Shown: piece by piece, positions 9,514 to 18,848 of the stretch
How the letters are laid out: every line of letters starts with the position of its first letter
Numbering within the stretch: the first letter of the stretch is position 1
From: Candidatus Aminicenantota bacterium
Lineage (GTDB): Bacteria > Acidobacteriota > Aminicenantia > Aminicenantales > Aminicenantaceae
Reading direction: 5' to 3'
NCBI GenBank assembly: GCA_020344415.1
Contig: CP070825.1
Coordinates: 178,961 to 242,960 of the forward strand
DNA: 64,000 nucleotides
Made by a program: the position numbers and the translations under genes
Notes under the pieces: model-generated
The model's input: only the letters and a program-made list of their open reading frames with translations
What the model was told of the DNA's origin: nothing
Database searches by the model: none

Positions 9514-10245
9514 ATGAAAAGAATCCTTTCATTGTGTCTTTTGAATCTTTTTCTACTAAGTTTAGTTACTTCTCCAGGACTCGCGCAGAAAGCCTCGGAC
9601 ATCCTAGAAAAATCGATAAAGGCTCAAGGTGGAAGAGAAGCCCTGGAAGCAGTCAAAGACCAAACCTTGTCAGGGAACTTTGAAATGCCGATGATGGGCA
9701 TAAGCGGCTCCATGACTATGTACCAGAAGGAGCCAAACAAAACTCGTATGGATGCGGAATTAATGGGAATGGTGTTCACACAAGCGTTTGACGGCGAGAC
9801 AGCGTGGATGATCAATCCCCAGACTGGAGGAGTTGAGGAACTTTCTGAATTAGCCACAAAATATCAAAAGAGAGAAGCTCTCGGCAGCGAAGCCCTACTT
9901 CATCCTGAAAAACACGGCATTACCTATACCTTTAAGGGCAAGGAAAAAATTGATGATAAAGATTGCCTCGTCCTAGAACAAACCTTTTCTGACGGATACA
10001 AGACAACTATATATATTGATTCCAGTACTTATCTCACTTATAAATCCACCGGGCTCTCTCTGAATCAGATGGAAGTTGAGGTCGAAACAGAAACAGTCAT
10101 GTCTGATTACAAAAAAGTCAACGGCATGATGATCCCCCATACCATTACGATTTTTCAGGAAGGCGAAGAATTCATGACGGTAACGATCACAAAAGTGGAT
10201 TTTAACACCGGTCTGGAAGATTCTCTTTTTAAAATGAGCGAGTAA
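9514..10245 (+). CDS. LolA-like periplasmic protein
   Basis: A 243-residue exported protein with signal peptide cleaved near SPGLAQ. It has the LolA/LppX-type half-barrel pattern: an N-terminal helix (ILEKSIKAQGGREALEAV), then alternating strands including TYTFKGKEKIDDKDCLVLEQ, TTIYIDSSTYL and KVNGMMIPHTI. Proteins of this fold carry lipids or lipoproteins in the periplasm; here the ligand is unknown. AAAAAGGAGGA precedes the start. It follows the M14 peptidase gene closely. It is not necessarily the functional LolA partner of the lolCD genes at 17-19 kb. The gene converges on the dehydrogenase gene at 10296. Confidence 0.75.
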   Translation: MKRILSLCLLNLFLLSLVTSPGLAQKASDILEKSIKAQGGREALEAVKDQTLSGNFEMPMMGISGSMTMYQKEPNKTRMDAELMGMVFTQAFDGETAWMINPQTGGVEELSELATKYQKREALGSEALLHPEKHGITYTFKGKEKIDDKDCLVLEQTFSDGYKTTIYIDSSTYLTYKSTGLSLNQMEVEVETETVMSDYKKVNGMMIPHTITIFQEGEEFMTVTITKVDFNTGLEDSLFKMSE

Positions 10246-10295
10246 ATCTCTCACATATCAAAAGAGTATTTGGGGATAGATGGAGCGATCATCAA

Positions 10296-11210
10296 CTACA
10301 TCTCTGCTTCTTCGAGCACCCTGTAAGCAAGTTTAAGAGCCCGAAGCCCTTCATCTCCGGTGACTTTTCTGGTCTTGCCGTCTTTCACACACTTAAAAAA
10401 GTTCTGAAGTTCTTTTTTAAGGGGCTCTTCTTTCTTTATCTTCAGAGTTTTCACATCCATTTGTCGACCGTTTAAAGGAAAAACCTTGGTTTCCTGGTCA
10501 ATATAATCGATAGAATAGTAAGAGGTCGGCTCAAATATCCTTAGCTTCCGAACCTTGCCCTGGTGAACCCGACTGGCAGTCAGGGTGGCTACACAACCGG
10601 ACTCGAATTCTAGCCTGGCATTGGCTATATCAATTTTTTCTGAAAGAACATGAATGCCGGATGACTTGATCGTTTTCACCTCATCTTTAATCAAAGATAG
10701 GATGATATCCAGGTCATGAATCATCAAATCCAGGACTACATCGATATCCAATGACCGAGCCGAGAAAGATCCTAGCCTTTGAACCTCTATAAACCTTGGC
10801 TCAGAAATCAAATTTTCTATGATTTCCACAGCCGGGTTGAACCTCTCAAGGTGTCCGACATGCAGGATAAGTCCATTTTTCTTAGTCGTAGAAACCAGCT
10901 GTTCGGCCTGCTCAACGTTCTCTGTAATAGGCTTCTCAACAAGTACAGATTTACCCTCACGCAGCAATTTCATAGAGACGGAGAAATGTTCAGACGTTGG
11001 GGTGGCTACTATGCCCACATCAATTTCATCCAACATGTCTTCAAAATTTTCAAAATATTTAACTCCGTGACGGTTACCGATCTCCATCGCTTTTTTAAAG
11101 TTAATATCTGCAACACCCTTTAGCTCAGCCTCTTCCAGATAGGATAAGATTCTGGCGTGGTTTGTTCCCAGATACCCGACTCCGATTATTCCCACTCTCA
11201 CTTTATCCAT
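10296..11210 (-). CDS. Gfo/Idh/MocA-family NAD(P)-dependent dehydrogenase of the lipid A locus
   Basis: A 304-residue oxidoreductase. The Rossmann motif VGIIGVGYLGTNHARIL is at the N terminus, followed by VATPTSEH and the family signature VEKPITENVEQAEQL with the conserved Lys. HVGHLERFNPA and the substrate-domain segment MIHDLDIILSL are typical. It lies after lpxI in the same direction, separated by 433 bases that contain a palindromic repeat. GnnA, the UDP-GlcNAc 3-dehydrogenase used to make 3-amino lipid A precursors, belongs to this family and often sits by lpxA, so a GnnA-like role is possible. No neighbouring GnnB aminotransferase is present in the window. Confidence 0.85.
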   Translation of the reverse strand: MDKVRVGIIGVGYLGTNHARILSYLEEAELKGVADINFKKAMEIGNRHGVKYFENFEDMLDEIDVGIVATPTSEHFSVSMKLLREGKSVLVEKPITENVEQAEQLVSTTKKNGLILHVGHLERFNPAVEIIENLISEPRFIEVQRLGSFSARSLDIDVVLDLMIHDLDIILSLIKDEVKTIKSSGIHVLSEKIDIANARLEFESGCVATLTASRVHQGKVRKLRIFEPTSYYSIDYIDQETKVFPLNGRQMDVKTLKIKKEEPLKKELQNFFKCVKDGKTRKVTGDEGLRALKLAYRVLEEAEM

Positions 11211-11643
11211 CGTCCACTCCAGGATTAATTTGAATTATGGAGATATAATTGAATTTTCGGGGTAAAATACTGAATTGCATACAATACCTAGCAGTAGTAT
11301 TCGGTAGCCTAGAATCTAAAGTTTTAAATGATGTCATAAAAATCCACTCAGTCGTACTTTATCATGCTCATAATATTATTTAAAAAAAGAAATGTCGAGC
11401 AATAGTGAAAAAAAGCGGTTGACCTTCAGCGTGTTGGCGATGTCAGTGGAGTAAAGAAAGGACTTTCACACAAATGACTCTAAAGGAGGAAAACCATCAA
11501 TAAAAAGGGAACAGGCTACTTTTTATTCAACAAGGAGAGATTGCCACACTTCGTTCGCAATGACATCCTGCAGGTGGGCTTGATGAATCAAGCCCCTGCA
11601 GAATAGAAAAAAGTAGCCGGTCCCCTTTCTATTCTGCCCCTTT
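11211..11643. other. Intergenic region containing a palindromic repeat
   Basis: No gene is visible in this 433-base gap. Its right part is the repeat at 11502-11628. An AAAGGAGG at about 11482 on the plus strand has no usable start codon and frame behind it, so I read it as chance or as a relic. The left part is AT-rich and could hold the promoter of the dehydrogenase gene. Confidence 0.5.
11502..11628. repeat. GGGGACAGGCTAC-type palindromic repeat, copy 2 (short form)
   Basis: Imperfect arms with cores GGAACAGGCTAC (left) and GTAGCCGGTCCC (right) bound a 127-bp element. The interior keeps the GAGAGATTGCCACACTTCG and GTGGGCTTGATGAATCAAGC segments seen in the other copies, the latter a hairpin, but lacks most of the CATTGCGAGGAA half. 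It lies between lpxI and the dehydrogenase gene. Confidence 0.8.
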
Positions 11644-12453
11644 TTACTTCTTAATTACGACTATCGAAATTTTATTGGTATTAGCCAAAGATATGGCCTC
11701 ATCCTTCTGGAAAAAAGGCATCTCTCCCGCTTCAAAGCACAAAGCTTGGCTCTTCGCCTTGACAAGGCTTCGCACCGTGCTGAGACCGACTGCAGGCAAA
11801 TCTATCCTTGCGTCCTGGGAAGACCGGCTGACTTTTACAACAACTGTGCCTTCTCCAGCTAATCGTCCTCCTCTCTCTATGGCCTCATCGGTTCCTTCCA
11901 TTCCTTCCAGAGCTACGATAGCTTGATTTTTTATGATCACAGTCTGGCCAATATCCAAATCAGCAATGGCCTTGGCAATTTCCCAGCCAAATACAATATC
12001 TTTCTTAATATCAGGCGAGGGTTGAGTCTCTGTCAAAACACCCTCCTGGCAAAAACAGGAGGAAATGAATGCGGATGGATCCTTGACTTCAATCCCTTCC
12101 TGGGCCATGAAATCAATAACAGCCTTTATAATAGAGGCAGGCCTCTTATCTATAGCTTGAGCCAGAAGCCAAACAGAGGAGTTTTCTAACTTTTCCTTAT
12201 CATAAATTACTCGTGGATCAATCTTCCCAGCAAAAATCGCCTCATTTATTCCGTTCTTTTTGAAGTAAGAAATAAGTTTCAAGACGTCTTTCACATCAAT
12301 CCACTCGAACTCATCCGCTTTGTCCTGAATCCTGGCATCTGCTTCTCCTTTGATCCCTGCAACCACAGAAAAATAGCCAGATTTTTGGGCTTCATGAAGA
12401 ACCAAGGACGGAAACTCCCCAGAACCAGCAATTATCCCAATTCGCTGTCCCAT
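11644..12453 (-). CDS. lpxI: UDP-2,3-diacylglucosamine pyrophosphatase LpxI
   Basis: Hydrolyses UDP-2,3-diacylglucosamine to lipid X, the fourth step of lipid A synthesis, replacing LpxH. The 269-residue protein has the family's N-terminal GIIAGSGEFP, the AGKIDPR segment, and the C-terminal domain with EGMEGTDEAIERGG and the conserved DLPAVGLSTV. Length matches the family (about 270). Its start overlaps the end of lpxA by 22 bases, indicating translational coupling. A 191-base gap would separate its stop from the dehydrogenase if the repeat were absent. Confidence 0.95.
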   Translation of the reverse strand: MGQRIGIIAGSGEFPSLVLHEAQKSGYFSVVAGIKGEADARIQDKADEFEWIDVKDVLKLISYFKKNGINEAIFAGKIDPRVIYDKEKLENSSVWLLAQAIDKRPASIIKAVIDFMAQEGIEVKDPSAFISSCFCQEGVLTETQPSPDIKKDIVFGWEIAKAIADLDIGQTVIIKNQAIVALEGMEGTDEAIERGGRLAGEGTVVVKVSRSSQDARIDLPAVGLSTVRSLVKAKSQALCFEAGEMPFFQKDEAISLANTNKISIVVIKK

Positions 12454-13256
12454 TTCTCAGCTGCTTTTTTTATGATTCCCCTTTTAGAAGATTGAATAAA
12501 ATTGATGATCTCATCCCTGTCTTCGCCCGGTTGGAACTGTTCTTTGATCTTGTCTAAAGCTTGAGATGTATTCAGGTTGGAGTAAAAAATAATCTTGAAC
12601 ATTTCTTTAAGATCTCTCAGCCTTTCTCTGGAGAATTTCTTGCGCCGGAGCCCAATGGCATTCAGTCCATAAAGAAGAGTTGGACGGCCTCCTGCTACTC
12701 TACTGAAAGAAAGAACATCCTGAGTAATTACGGAATAGCCGCCTATAAAACCATGCTTACCAATACGACAAAACTGATGAATCCCGCTGAATGCTCCAAC
12801 AGTGGCATAATCATCGACAGTCACATGCCCTCCGAGAGTGGACCCGTGAGTAAAAACAGTCTCATTTCCAACAATGCAGTCATGGGCGATATGAGAGTAA
12901 GCCATGAAGTAGCTGTCATTCCCGACGACGGTTTCCTTTCTCCCCTTGACTGTGCCTCGATGGACGGTTATGAATTCGCGGAAAACATTCCGGTCTCCAA
13001 TCTTAACTAGTGTTTTCTCCCCTTTATATGTGAGGTCTTGGGGTTCAGTACCGATGGAGCAAAAAGGAAAAATATGGTTGCCTTCCCCTATCTCAGTCCA
13101 ACCATTTATATAGACATTTCCATCAAGTCTTGTATTTTTCTTGACGATAACATTTCGCCCGATAAAAGAATAAGGACCTATCCAGACACCAACATCCAAT
13201 CGAGCTTTGGGCTGAACGGTTGCTGTAGGATGGATGAAAACTTCATTCTTGCCCAT
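12432..13256 (-). CDS. lpxA: UDP-N-acetylglucosamine acyltransferase LpxA
   Basis: Transfers a 3-hydroxyacyl chain from acyl carrier protein to the 3 position of UDP-GlcNAc, the first step of lipid A synthesis. The 274-residue protein shows the left-handed beta-helix hexapeptide pattern throughout and the catalytic region YSHIAHDCIVG, where the second His is the expected base, then GHVTVDDYATVG and HQFCRIG. The C-terminal helical part follows GLRRKKFS. It overlaps fabZ by 14 bases and lpxI by 22. If the nearby Gfo/Idh enzyme is GnnA-like, the acceptor could be the 3-amino sugar, but the sequence alone does not decide this. Confidence 0.96.
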   Translation of the reverse strand: MGKNEVFIHPTATVQPKARLDVGVWIGPYSFIGRNVIVKKNTRLDGNVYINGWTEIGEGNHIFPFCSIGTEPQDLTYKGEKTLVKIGDRNVFREFITVHRGTVKGRKETVVGNDSYFMAYSHIAHDCIVGNETVFTHGSTLGGHVTVDDYATVGAFSGIHQFCRIGKHGFIGGYSVITQDVLSFSRVAGGRPTLLYGLNAIGLRRKKFSRERLRDLKEMFKIIFYSNLNTSQALDKIKEQFQPGEDRDEIINFIQSSKRGIIKKAAEKWDSELG

Positions 13257-13728
13257 TCAATTCCTCAAGATTTAAAAGAGAAGCCATCATCTCCCCCTCT
13301 ACTGCTATTTCTCCATCTACATAAGCTTTTCCCTTGATATGACAAAACCTATTCTTAAGCTTAAGAATCTCTACTTCAAGCCTCAGCTGATCACCAGGAA
13401 CCACTGGCTTTCTGAATTTCGTGTTATCAATTTTGCTTAAGAATACAAATTTACTTTGGGGGTCAGGAATTGAATGGTAGAGAAGAATCCCGCCTGCCTG
13501 GGCCAAGGCCTCTGCTATCAAAACTCCAGGCATGACCTTTAAACGGGGAAAATGCCCCAAAAAAAAGGGTTCATTATAGGTGACATTCTTGATTGCGATT
13601 ATGGACTTCCCCTTTTCCATCTCTAATATTCTGTCCACCAGCAAAAAAGGGTAACGGTGGGGAAGCACCTTCAAGATTTCTTCGATATTCTGCAATTCTT
13701 TATTTTTTGGTGGGGACTTTTGATTCAT
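13243..13728 (-). CDS. fabZ: 3-hydroxyacyl-ACP dehydratase FabZ
   Basis: Dehydrates 3-hydroxyacyl-ACP in fatty acid elongation and competes with LpxA for the same substrate. The 161-residue hot-dog protein has LPHRYPFLLVDRI, then GHFP with the catalytic His and MPGVLIAEALAQ with the catalytic Glu. The gene overlaps skp by 29 bases upstream and lpxA by 14 downstream. In most Gram-negative bacteria lpxD stands between skp and fabZ; here there is no room for it. Confidence 0.96.
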   Translation of the reverse strand: MNQKSPPKNKELQNIEEILKVLPHRYPFLLVDRILEMEKGKSIIAIKNVTYNEPFFLGHFPRLKVMPGVLIAEALAQAGGILLYHSIPDPQSKFVFLSKIDNTKFRKPVVPGDQLRLEVEILKLKNRFCHIKGKAYVDGEIAVEGEMMASLLNLEELNGQE

Positions 13729-14239
13729 CGTATCTTTTTATAACATCAGCAGTGATGTTAACAGCAGGATCGAAATAGACGGCACCGCTCTTAGCCAGAT
13801 CAAAAATTACATCCAAGCCCTTCTCTTTTCCTATTTGGTCGATTATCGGAAGCAATTCATTCTGGATTCTCTGGAAAAGCCTGACTTGAAGTTCGTTCAT
13901 CTCCCGGTATAAATCTTCGGCCAAACGCTTCCTTTCCGTACGCCTTCTCTCCAAATCAGAATTTTTTTGCAGAAGAGCTTCTTGAGTCAGAGTCAGTCTT
14001 TGGGTATTCAGCTCAGTTTCTAGTTTGCGGATATCATCATCTAGCCTGGTTAATCTATCCTGGTTCCTCTTGTTTCTATCTTCCAACTGGGCAATAACCT
14101 TTTTTCCCTCGGCTGATTTTTCTAGCACTTCTTGGGAATTAATCACGCCGATTTTGTTCGGTTGCTGAGCAAAACTGAATGACACAACCACTGCAATAAA
14201 AAGTGTTAGCAAAAGAATCTTACTCGAGCTTCTTCTCAT
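13700..14239 (-). CDS. skp: Periplasmic chaperone Skp/OmpH
   Basis: A 179-residue exported chaperone that holds unfolded outer-membrane proteins for the BAM machinery. The signal peptide ends near VSFSFAQQ, then KIGVINSQEVL matches the usual start of the mature family. A long charged coiled coil fills the middle (about residues 45-125), and KGLDVIFD with YFDPAVNITADVIKRYD forms the C-terminal return. AAGGAGG precedes the ATG. It lies 102 bases after bamA, with a TTATTCA-type hairpin in the gap. Confidence 0.9.
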   Translation of the reverse strand: MRRSSSKILLLTLFIAVVVSFSFAQQPNKIGVINSQEVLEKSAEGKKVIAQLEDRNKRNQDRLTRLDDDIRKLETELNTQRLTLTQEALLQKNSDLERRRTERKRLAEDLYREMNELQVRLFQRIQNELLPIIDQIGKEKGLDVIFDLAKSGAVYFDPAVNITADVIKRYDESKVPTKK

Positions 14240-14270
14240 CCTTTGCCTCCTTAATTTGATTCATTAATCA

Positions 14271-14327
14271 CCTGAATTATTCATGGGAACCACCTCTGCG
14301 ACAACTTCGACCCGTGAATAATCCAGG
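14271..14327. repeat. Inverted TTATTCA-type hairpin between bamA and skp
   Basis: CCTGAATTATTCATGGG at 14271-14287 and CCCGTGAATAATCCAGG at 14311-14327 pair over 15 of 17 positions around a 23-base loop. Similar CCTGRATTATTCA words occur at 36991 and, reversed, at 41229. It lies in the bamA-skp gap and could fold in the transcript. Confidence 0.65.
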
Positions 14328-14341
14328 ATCAATATTTTATC

Positions 14342-16648
14342 TTAAAAAGTTGTTCCAATTGCAAAACGAAAAGAGTAGTTAGTGTCACTAGCATATATCT
14401 TTCGGTTATTATAAGAAAAAATTAGCCTGAAAGGAACTCGAAGGGCGGGAACGAATATTCTCAGTTCAAGCCCTGTTGAAGTAAATAAATTTTTAAAATT
14501 TATTTTTTGCTCTTTAGCATAAGCATTTCCCGCATCATGGAATAAAATTGCATACAGAGGACCACCAACTGGGACGATATATTCTGCATTCAAAACCAGA
14601 GATTTCTCTCCTCCAATATTTGTTCCCCGCTCACTCCGTGGTCCAATGGTATATATGTCATAACCTCTGATCGATCTCTCACCTCCGAGATAAAACCTCT
14701 CCCAGTAGGGAATCTGGGAATCTCTTATAGGCTTAATGAGCGAGTACTGCAAATGCAGGCCAACAACATGATTGCTAACTACGGGTTTATAGAACGTCCA
14801 CTCAAAGCGAGGCTTTAACATGTCGATATCGCCTCCAAGGAAAGTGCCGGCGAACTGGCATGAGGCCAAATACATCGTTCCACTGGTAGGTGTTAGGGGA
14901 TGATCGACAGTAGAACGATAGACGCTCCAACTTATGCTGCTTATGGCATAATTTCTCAATCCATACATGAGAGAATAGATAGGATCAATCTCCTCTCCTT
15001 CCTCCCCAGGAAAGTCGATTTCCACGTCTTCATACCCAAAGCTGACATTGGTTTTCCAGTATCCTTTGATCCTAGCCCCAAATATAAAATCTATTCCTTT
15101 CCCTTTCCTGTCATAGAGCCAGGGATAGACAATATAGCGGCTGTAAATATTGAATCCCAGGGTTATGGGATAATCAAGAAAATAAGGCTCAGAAAACCCA
15201 AAAATATAGTTCTTAATTCTCTTGCCGTGCTGAACAGTGATGTCTAATTTTTCACCAGCTCCCAGAAAATTTACTGTAGAGTAACCCAAAGAAATGAAGG
15301 TTCCCTGATAGCCACTGTAACCGGCTGAAAATTGAATGTTGTTTCTTTGAAGTTCCTTAACACTCATGGTGACGTCTAGATGTGTGGGATTTTCAGGACT
15401 GGGTCTTATATCTGGTTCCCCTTCAAGCTCCACCAGCCCAAGTTGCTGCATTCTGCGGATGCTATCTTTAAACCAGGCGAAACTGAATCGAGCGCCCTCT
15501 GTTACGAGCATCTCCCGCCTGATGACTTTATCCTTAGTATATGTATTTCCTTTGAATTCAAGCCTGTTTAAATAGGCCACCTCACCTTCATGTATGTTGA
15601 AAGTGACATTTACTTTTTTATTCTTAGGGTCGAGACTCTCGACAGGCATTACTTGGGCCCACAGATAGCCTGCGTCTCTATAAAGCTCACCTATCTTTTC
15701 AATAGCTTTTTCTCTAGCCTTTATGTTGTAAACTTTGCCTTCTTCTAATTTAACAAGATCCCTCAAGTATTTTGTGTTAATGATCTTATTCCCTTCAATC
15801 TTAACTTCACCAACCATGTAACGGTATCCAGCATCGACAGGGATGATAATCTTCATCATTTTCTGTTTTTTGAGAAAAATGGATCTTTTTGTGATTTCCT
15901 CCATTCTCGGCTCACCGATCGTAGCCTCCATGTAACCGTGTTCCTGATATCTCCTCTTCAGGCTGGCCATGTCTTCATTAAGCTTGTTCTTCTTGAATGT
16001 GTCTTTCCCAGTTATCCACGATAGGAGTCCATGCTTCTTATTCTCTTTCATACCCCCTATTAAAACACTCGGGAGCAATTTGGGATTCCCTTCAAAAACA
16101 ACTTCACCAACCTTTGTCTTTGGCCCTTCCTTGATATCAAACACTACTTCTACTTCATTCTTCCCTTTCTTATTTGTCGCAACTTTAACCTCGCCAGATT
16201 GAAGGCCTTTCTCTAAAAGCAGCTCCTCGATCCTGCTCTGGATCTTCTGGATCTTATGGGGACTATAATAAGAGTAAGGAAGGATATATTCATCGTTCTC
16301 TTTCAATTTATCGACAATATCATTTTCCTTCAGCTTCTTGCCCGTCTTATAGGTAATTTCTTTTATAATGGGGTTCTCCTCCACAGTGATCTTCACAATC
16401 TTTCCTGTTGACCCATCGCTTTCTTCAATCTTGATGTCAGAAAAGAATCCCGTTGCCCACAAAACTCTGAAATCTCTCTTCAGCAATTCTATGTCGAAAT
16501 AGCTTCCCTCTCTTGAAGATAGATAATAGAGAATTGTCTCTTGTGTTACGCGCTCGTTACCTGCTATTTCTATCTTTTCAATAACCTGCTGGCTATAGAG
16601 AATTAGGGGCAGGAGTAATAAAATTGTGGCCAAAATTATTTTTTTCAT
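14342..16648 (-). CDS. bamA: Outer-membrane protein assembly factor BamA
   Basis: Central beta-barrel of the BAM complex, inserting proteins into the outer membrane. I start at 16648, where AAGGAGAT stands six bases before ATG and a signal peptide follows (MKKIILATILLLLPLILYSQ); the product has 768 residues. POTRA domains fill the N-terminal half, recognisable by repeated G(N)xxxxxxxxI patterns such as IAGNERV, FEGNPKL, IEGNKII and FKGNTYT. The Omp85 barrel follows and includes the conserved SIRGYD segment of loop 6 and a C-terminal phenylalanine (IGTTF). Its place upstream of skp, fabZ and lpxA is the conserved order. Confidence 0.96.
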   Translation of the reverse strand: MKKIILATILLLLPLILYSQQVIEKIEIAGNERVTQETILYYLSSREGSYFDIELLKRDFRVLWATGFFSDIKIEESDGSTGKIVKITVEENPIIKEITYKTGKKLKENDIVDKLKENDEYILPYSYYSPHKIQKIQSRIEELLLEKGLQSGEVKVATNKKGKNEVEVVFDIKEGPKTKVGEVVFEGNPKLLPSVLIGGMKENKKHGLLSWITGKDTFKKNKLNEDMASLKRRYQEHGYMEATIGEPRMEEITKRSIFLKKQKMMKIIIPVDAGYRYMVGEVKIEGNKIINTKYLRDLVKLEEGKVYNIKAREKAIEKIGELYRDAGYLWAQVMPVESLDPKNKKVNVTFNIHEGEVAYLNRLEFKGNTYTKDKVIRREMLVTEGARFSFAWFKDSIRRMQQLGLVELEGEPDIRPSPENPTHLDVTMSVKELQRNNIQFSAGYSGYQGTFISLGYSTVNFLGAGEKLDITVQHGKRIKNYIFGFSEPYFLDYPITLGFNIYSRYIVYPWLYDRKGKGIDFIFGARIKGYWKTNVSFGYEDVEIDFPGEEGEEIDPIYSLMYGLRNYAISSISWSVYRSTVDHPLTPTSGTMYLASCQFAGTFLGGDIDMLKPRFEWTFYKPVVSNHVVGLHLQYSLIKPIRDSQIPYWERFYLGGERSIRGYDIYTIGPRSERGTNIGGEKSLVLNAEYIVPVGGPLYAILFHDAGNAYAKEQKINFKNLFTSTGLELRIFVPALRVPFRLIFSYNNRKIYASDTNYSFRFAIGTTF

Positions 16649-16692
16649 TTCTATCTCCTTATAACACATTCATCATTTTTTTTCAAAAAGCT

Positions 16693-16866
16693 AAAGGAGA
16701 CATTTAGGCTACTTTTTATCAATAATAATTGTCATTGCGAGGAATGAAATGACGAAGCAATCCTACATAAGCGGTGAGGTTGCCACGCTTCGCTCGCAAC
16801 AGAGGATTGCCACGTTCCCTTCTGTCTCTTGCAATGACAATAAAAAGTAGCCTGTCCCCTTTTTTC
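16693..16866. repeat. GGGGACAGGCTAC-type palindromic repeat, copy 3
   Basis: A degenerate left arm (GGAGACATTTAGGCTACTTTTT) and a well-kept right arm (AAAAAGTAGCCTGTCCCC) bound about 174 bp. The interior has CATTGCGAGGAATGAAATGA and GAAGCAATC as in copy 1. It separates lolD from bamA and is followed at 16885-16900 by another partial TGTCCCTATTTTT word. Confidence 0.8.
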
Positions 16867-16923
16867 ATAGATAAATAGAACTGTCCCTATTTTTAATTTT
16901 TTCATCAGACATAAATTAAAACT

Positions 16924-17610
16924 CTATAGGCGGGGCAAAAGTTTCAATCTTCCGCTCTCCATCATGTAAAGCTTATGGCAGAACTGAGCGACTTTTTCAT
17001 TATGAGTCACAATAACAGAAGATAGGCCTCTCTTCTCATGTAATTCCTGAATCAACTTCAATATCTTCTCTCCTGTATTCCAGTCCAGATTTCCGGTGGG
17101 TTCATCTGCCAAAAGCAATTTCGGCTCGTTGACCAGGGCACGGGCAATGGCAACTCGCTGCTGCTCTCCCCCTGAAAGCAGAGTCGGTCTGAGATGAGCC
17201 TTATCTTCCAGAGAAACTTCTCCGAGAAGCCCGAGGGCCTTCCTCTGGGCTTCTTTCATCTCTACTCCTCTTATCATAAGAGGAAAGCAAACATTTTCTA
17301 AGGTCGTGAACTCAGGCAAAAGATGATAGAATTGAAAAACAAAGCCGATTTTTTGGTTCCTTATCTCAGCCTTTTCCTTTTCATTCTTCAGAAGAACATC
17401 CTCTCCATCGATCAGAATCTTCCCTTCTGTCGGCTTATCCAGAAGTCCCAACAAATTGAGAAAGGTCGTCTTTCCCACTCCTGATACTCCCATTATAGCT
17501 CCAAGATCACCTTCACTGAGCTCAAAATTTAATCCCTCAAAAATACGCAACACTCCCTCAGGCAGAGGATATTCTTTGCCGAGGTTTCGAGTTTCGATCA
17601 TTCTACTCAT
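16924..17610 (-). CDS. lolD: Lipoprotein-releasing ABC transporter ATPase LolD
   Basis: Drives release of outer-membrane lipoproteins from the inner membrane. The 228-residue protein has Walker [11 protein letters not shown]-loop region [13 protein letters not shown], signature [15 protein letters not shown], Walker [13 protein letters not shown] and the switch His in VTHN. The start overlaps the lolC stop by eight bases. [14 protein letters not shown] is characteristic of the LolD/MacB branch. Confidence 0.94.
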   Translation of the reverse strand: MSRMIETRNLGKEYPLPEGVLRIFEGLNFELSEGDLGAIMGVSGVGKTTFLNLLGLLDKPTEGKILIDGEDVLLKNEKEKAEIRNQKIGFVFQFYHLLPEFTTLENVCFPLMIRGVEMKEAQRKALGLLGEVSLEDKAHLRPTLLSGGEQQRVAIARALVNEPKLLLADEPTGNLDWNTGEKILKLIQELHEKRGLSSVIVTHNEKVAQFCHKLYMMESGRLKLLPRL

Positions 17611-18823
17611 ATTTCAAAGCAATAGCAGGATCAACCTTTGAAGCCCTGTGCGATGGGAAGAGCGTTGAGAGGAGGCTGATCGCGAGTGTAATCCCTACAA
17701 TCGTCATGAGATCAACGATATTGATATGAAAGGGGACATAAGTGATCTGGTAGATATCCACAGGGACCTTGATAAGTTCAAATGTGTTTGCCAACCAGCA
17801 CCAAACAAGTCCGAGCATGACTCCAATAACAGTCCCGAAGACTCCAATCATTGTTCCCTGAAGAAAAAATATCTTCCTGATGTTTTGAGAAGTGGCACCC
17901 ATGGCTATGAGGATGCCAATATCTCTTGTCTTTTCCATGACCATTAAAATAAGAGTTGCGATTATGTTTAAAGCGGCAACTAAGACAATGAGGGTAATAG
18001 TGAAAAACATGATGTTTTTCTCCAGCTTCAATGCAGAAAAAAGTGATTTATTCAGCTCCATCCACGTCGTTACAAATGCAACGGGAGGTATGATATCACT
18101 TATCTGATCTCCTATTTTGGGCGCCTCGAAAATGTCGTCAATTCTTACCTGGATGAAGCTTATTCTCCCCTCCGATCCAAAAAAACTCTGAGCCGATTCA
18201 AGGGAAATCAAAGCCGTTGATGAATCAAACTCGTAGAATCCTGTAGTAAAAACGCCAGAGACAATGAATCTTTTTCTCTTCGGGATAGGGCCAATGGGTG
18301 ACAAACGGAAGGATGATGTCAAAATAGTGACGACATCTCCGACTCCTGCCCCAATATCAGCGGCTATTTCTCGACCGAGAAGGATACCATCTCTCTTGGA
18401 TTCAGGGTCCGGAAGATCACCTCTTTCTAATTCCTGAAGCCACAGAGAGTGCTCCCTCTCTAAATCAAAATCAACCCCCTTAAGCATGGCTCCTGAACTC
18501 TTATACGGTCCACTTAAAAGCACTGTATCCAATGCTACAGGAGAAGCCGATATGACACCCTTTAAGTCTTTGATTTTAGAAAGGAGTGGATGATAGTCTT
18601 TCAGCCCTTCCCTGGAAATATCAGAAACCATGATGTGAGAGGTTGATCCGAGTATCTTATCCTGAACATCCCCCTGGAAACCTGTTATAAGAGCAATAGC
18701 GATTACAAGAGCCATCACTCCTATGGTTATACCTAGAATGGAGATAAAAGTGATGACAGAAATAAAGGCCTGTTTCCTCCTAGCTGTCAGGTATCGCCTT
18801 GCGATAAAAAATTCATAATCCAT
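17603..18823 (-). CDS. lolC: Lipoprotein-releasing ABC transporter permease LolC/LolE
   Basis: A 406-residue inner-membrane permease. One transmembrane segment near residue 25-45 (FISVITFISILGITIGVMALV) is followed by a large periplasmic domain and three C-terminal segments (about 265-290, 315-345 and 370-390), the standard LolC/E topology. The start MDYEFFIARRYLTARRK is typical. Only one permease gene is present, so the transporter may be a homodimer as in LolF-type systems, or a second gene lies elsewhere. Confidence 0.92.
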   Translation of the reverse strand: MDYEFFIARRYLTARRKQAFISVITFISILGITIGVMALVIAIALITGFQGDVQDKILGSTSHIMVSDISREGLKDYHPLLSKIKDLKGVISASPVALDTVLLSGPYKSSGAMLKGVDFDLEREHSLWLQELERGDLPDPESKRDGILLGREIAADIGAGVGDVVTILTSSFRLSPIGPIPKRKRFIVSGVFTTGFYEFDSSTALISLESAQSFFGSEGRISFIQVRIDDIFEAPKIGDQISDIIPPVAFVTTWMELNKSLFSALKLEKNIMFFTITLIVLVAALNIIATLILMVMEKTRDIGILIAMGATSQNIRKIFFLQGTMIGVFGTVIGVMLGLVWCWLANTFELIKVPVDIYQITYVPFHINIVDLMTIVGITLAISLLSTLFPSHRASKVDPAIALKYE

Positions 18824-18848
18824 GATAAATTTTTCTCAATTTAACTAA

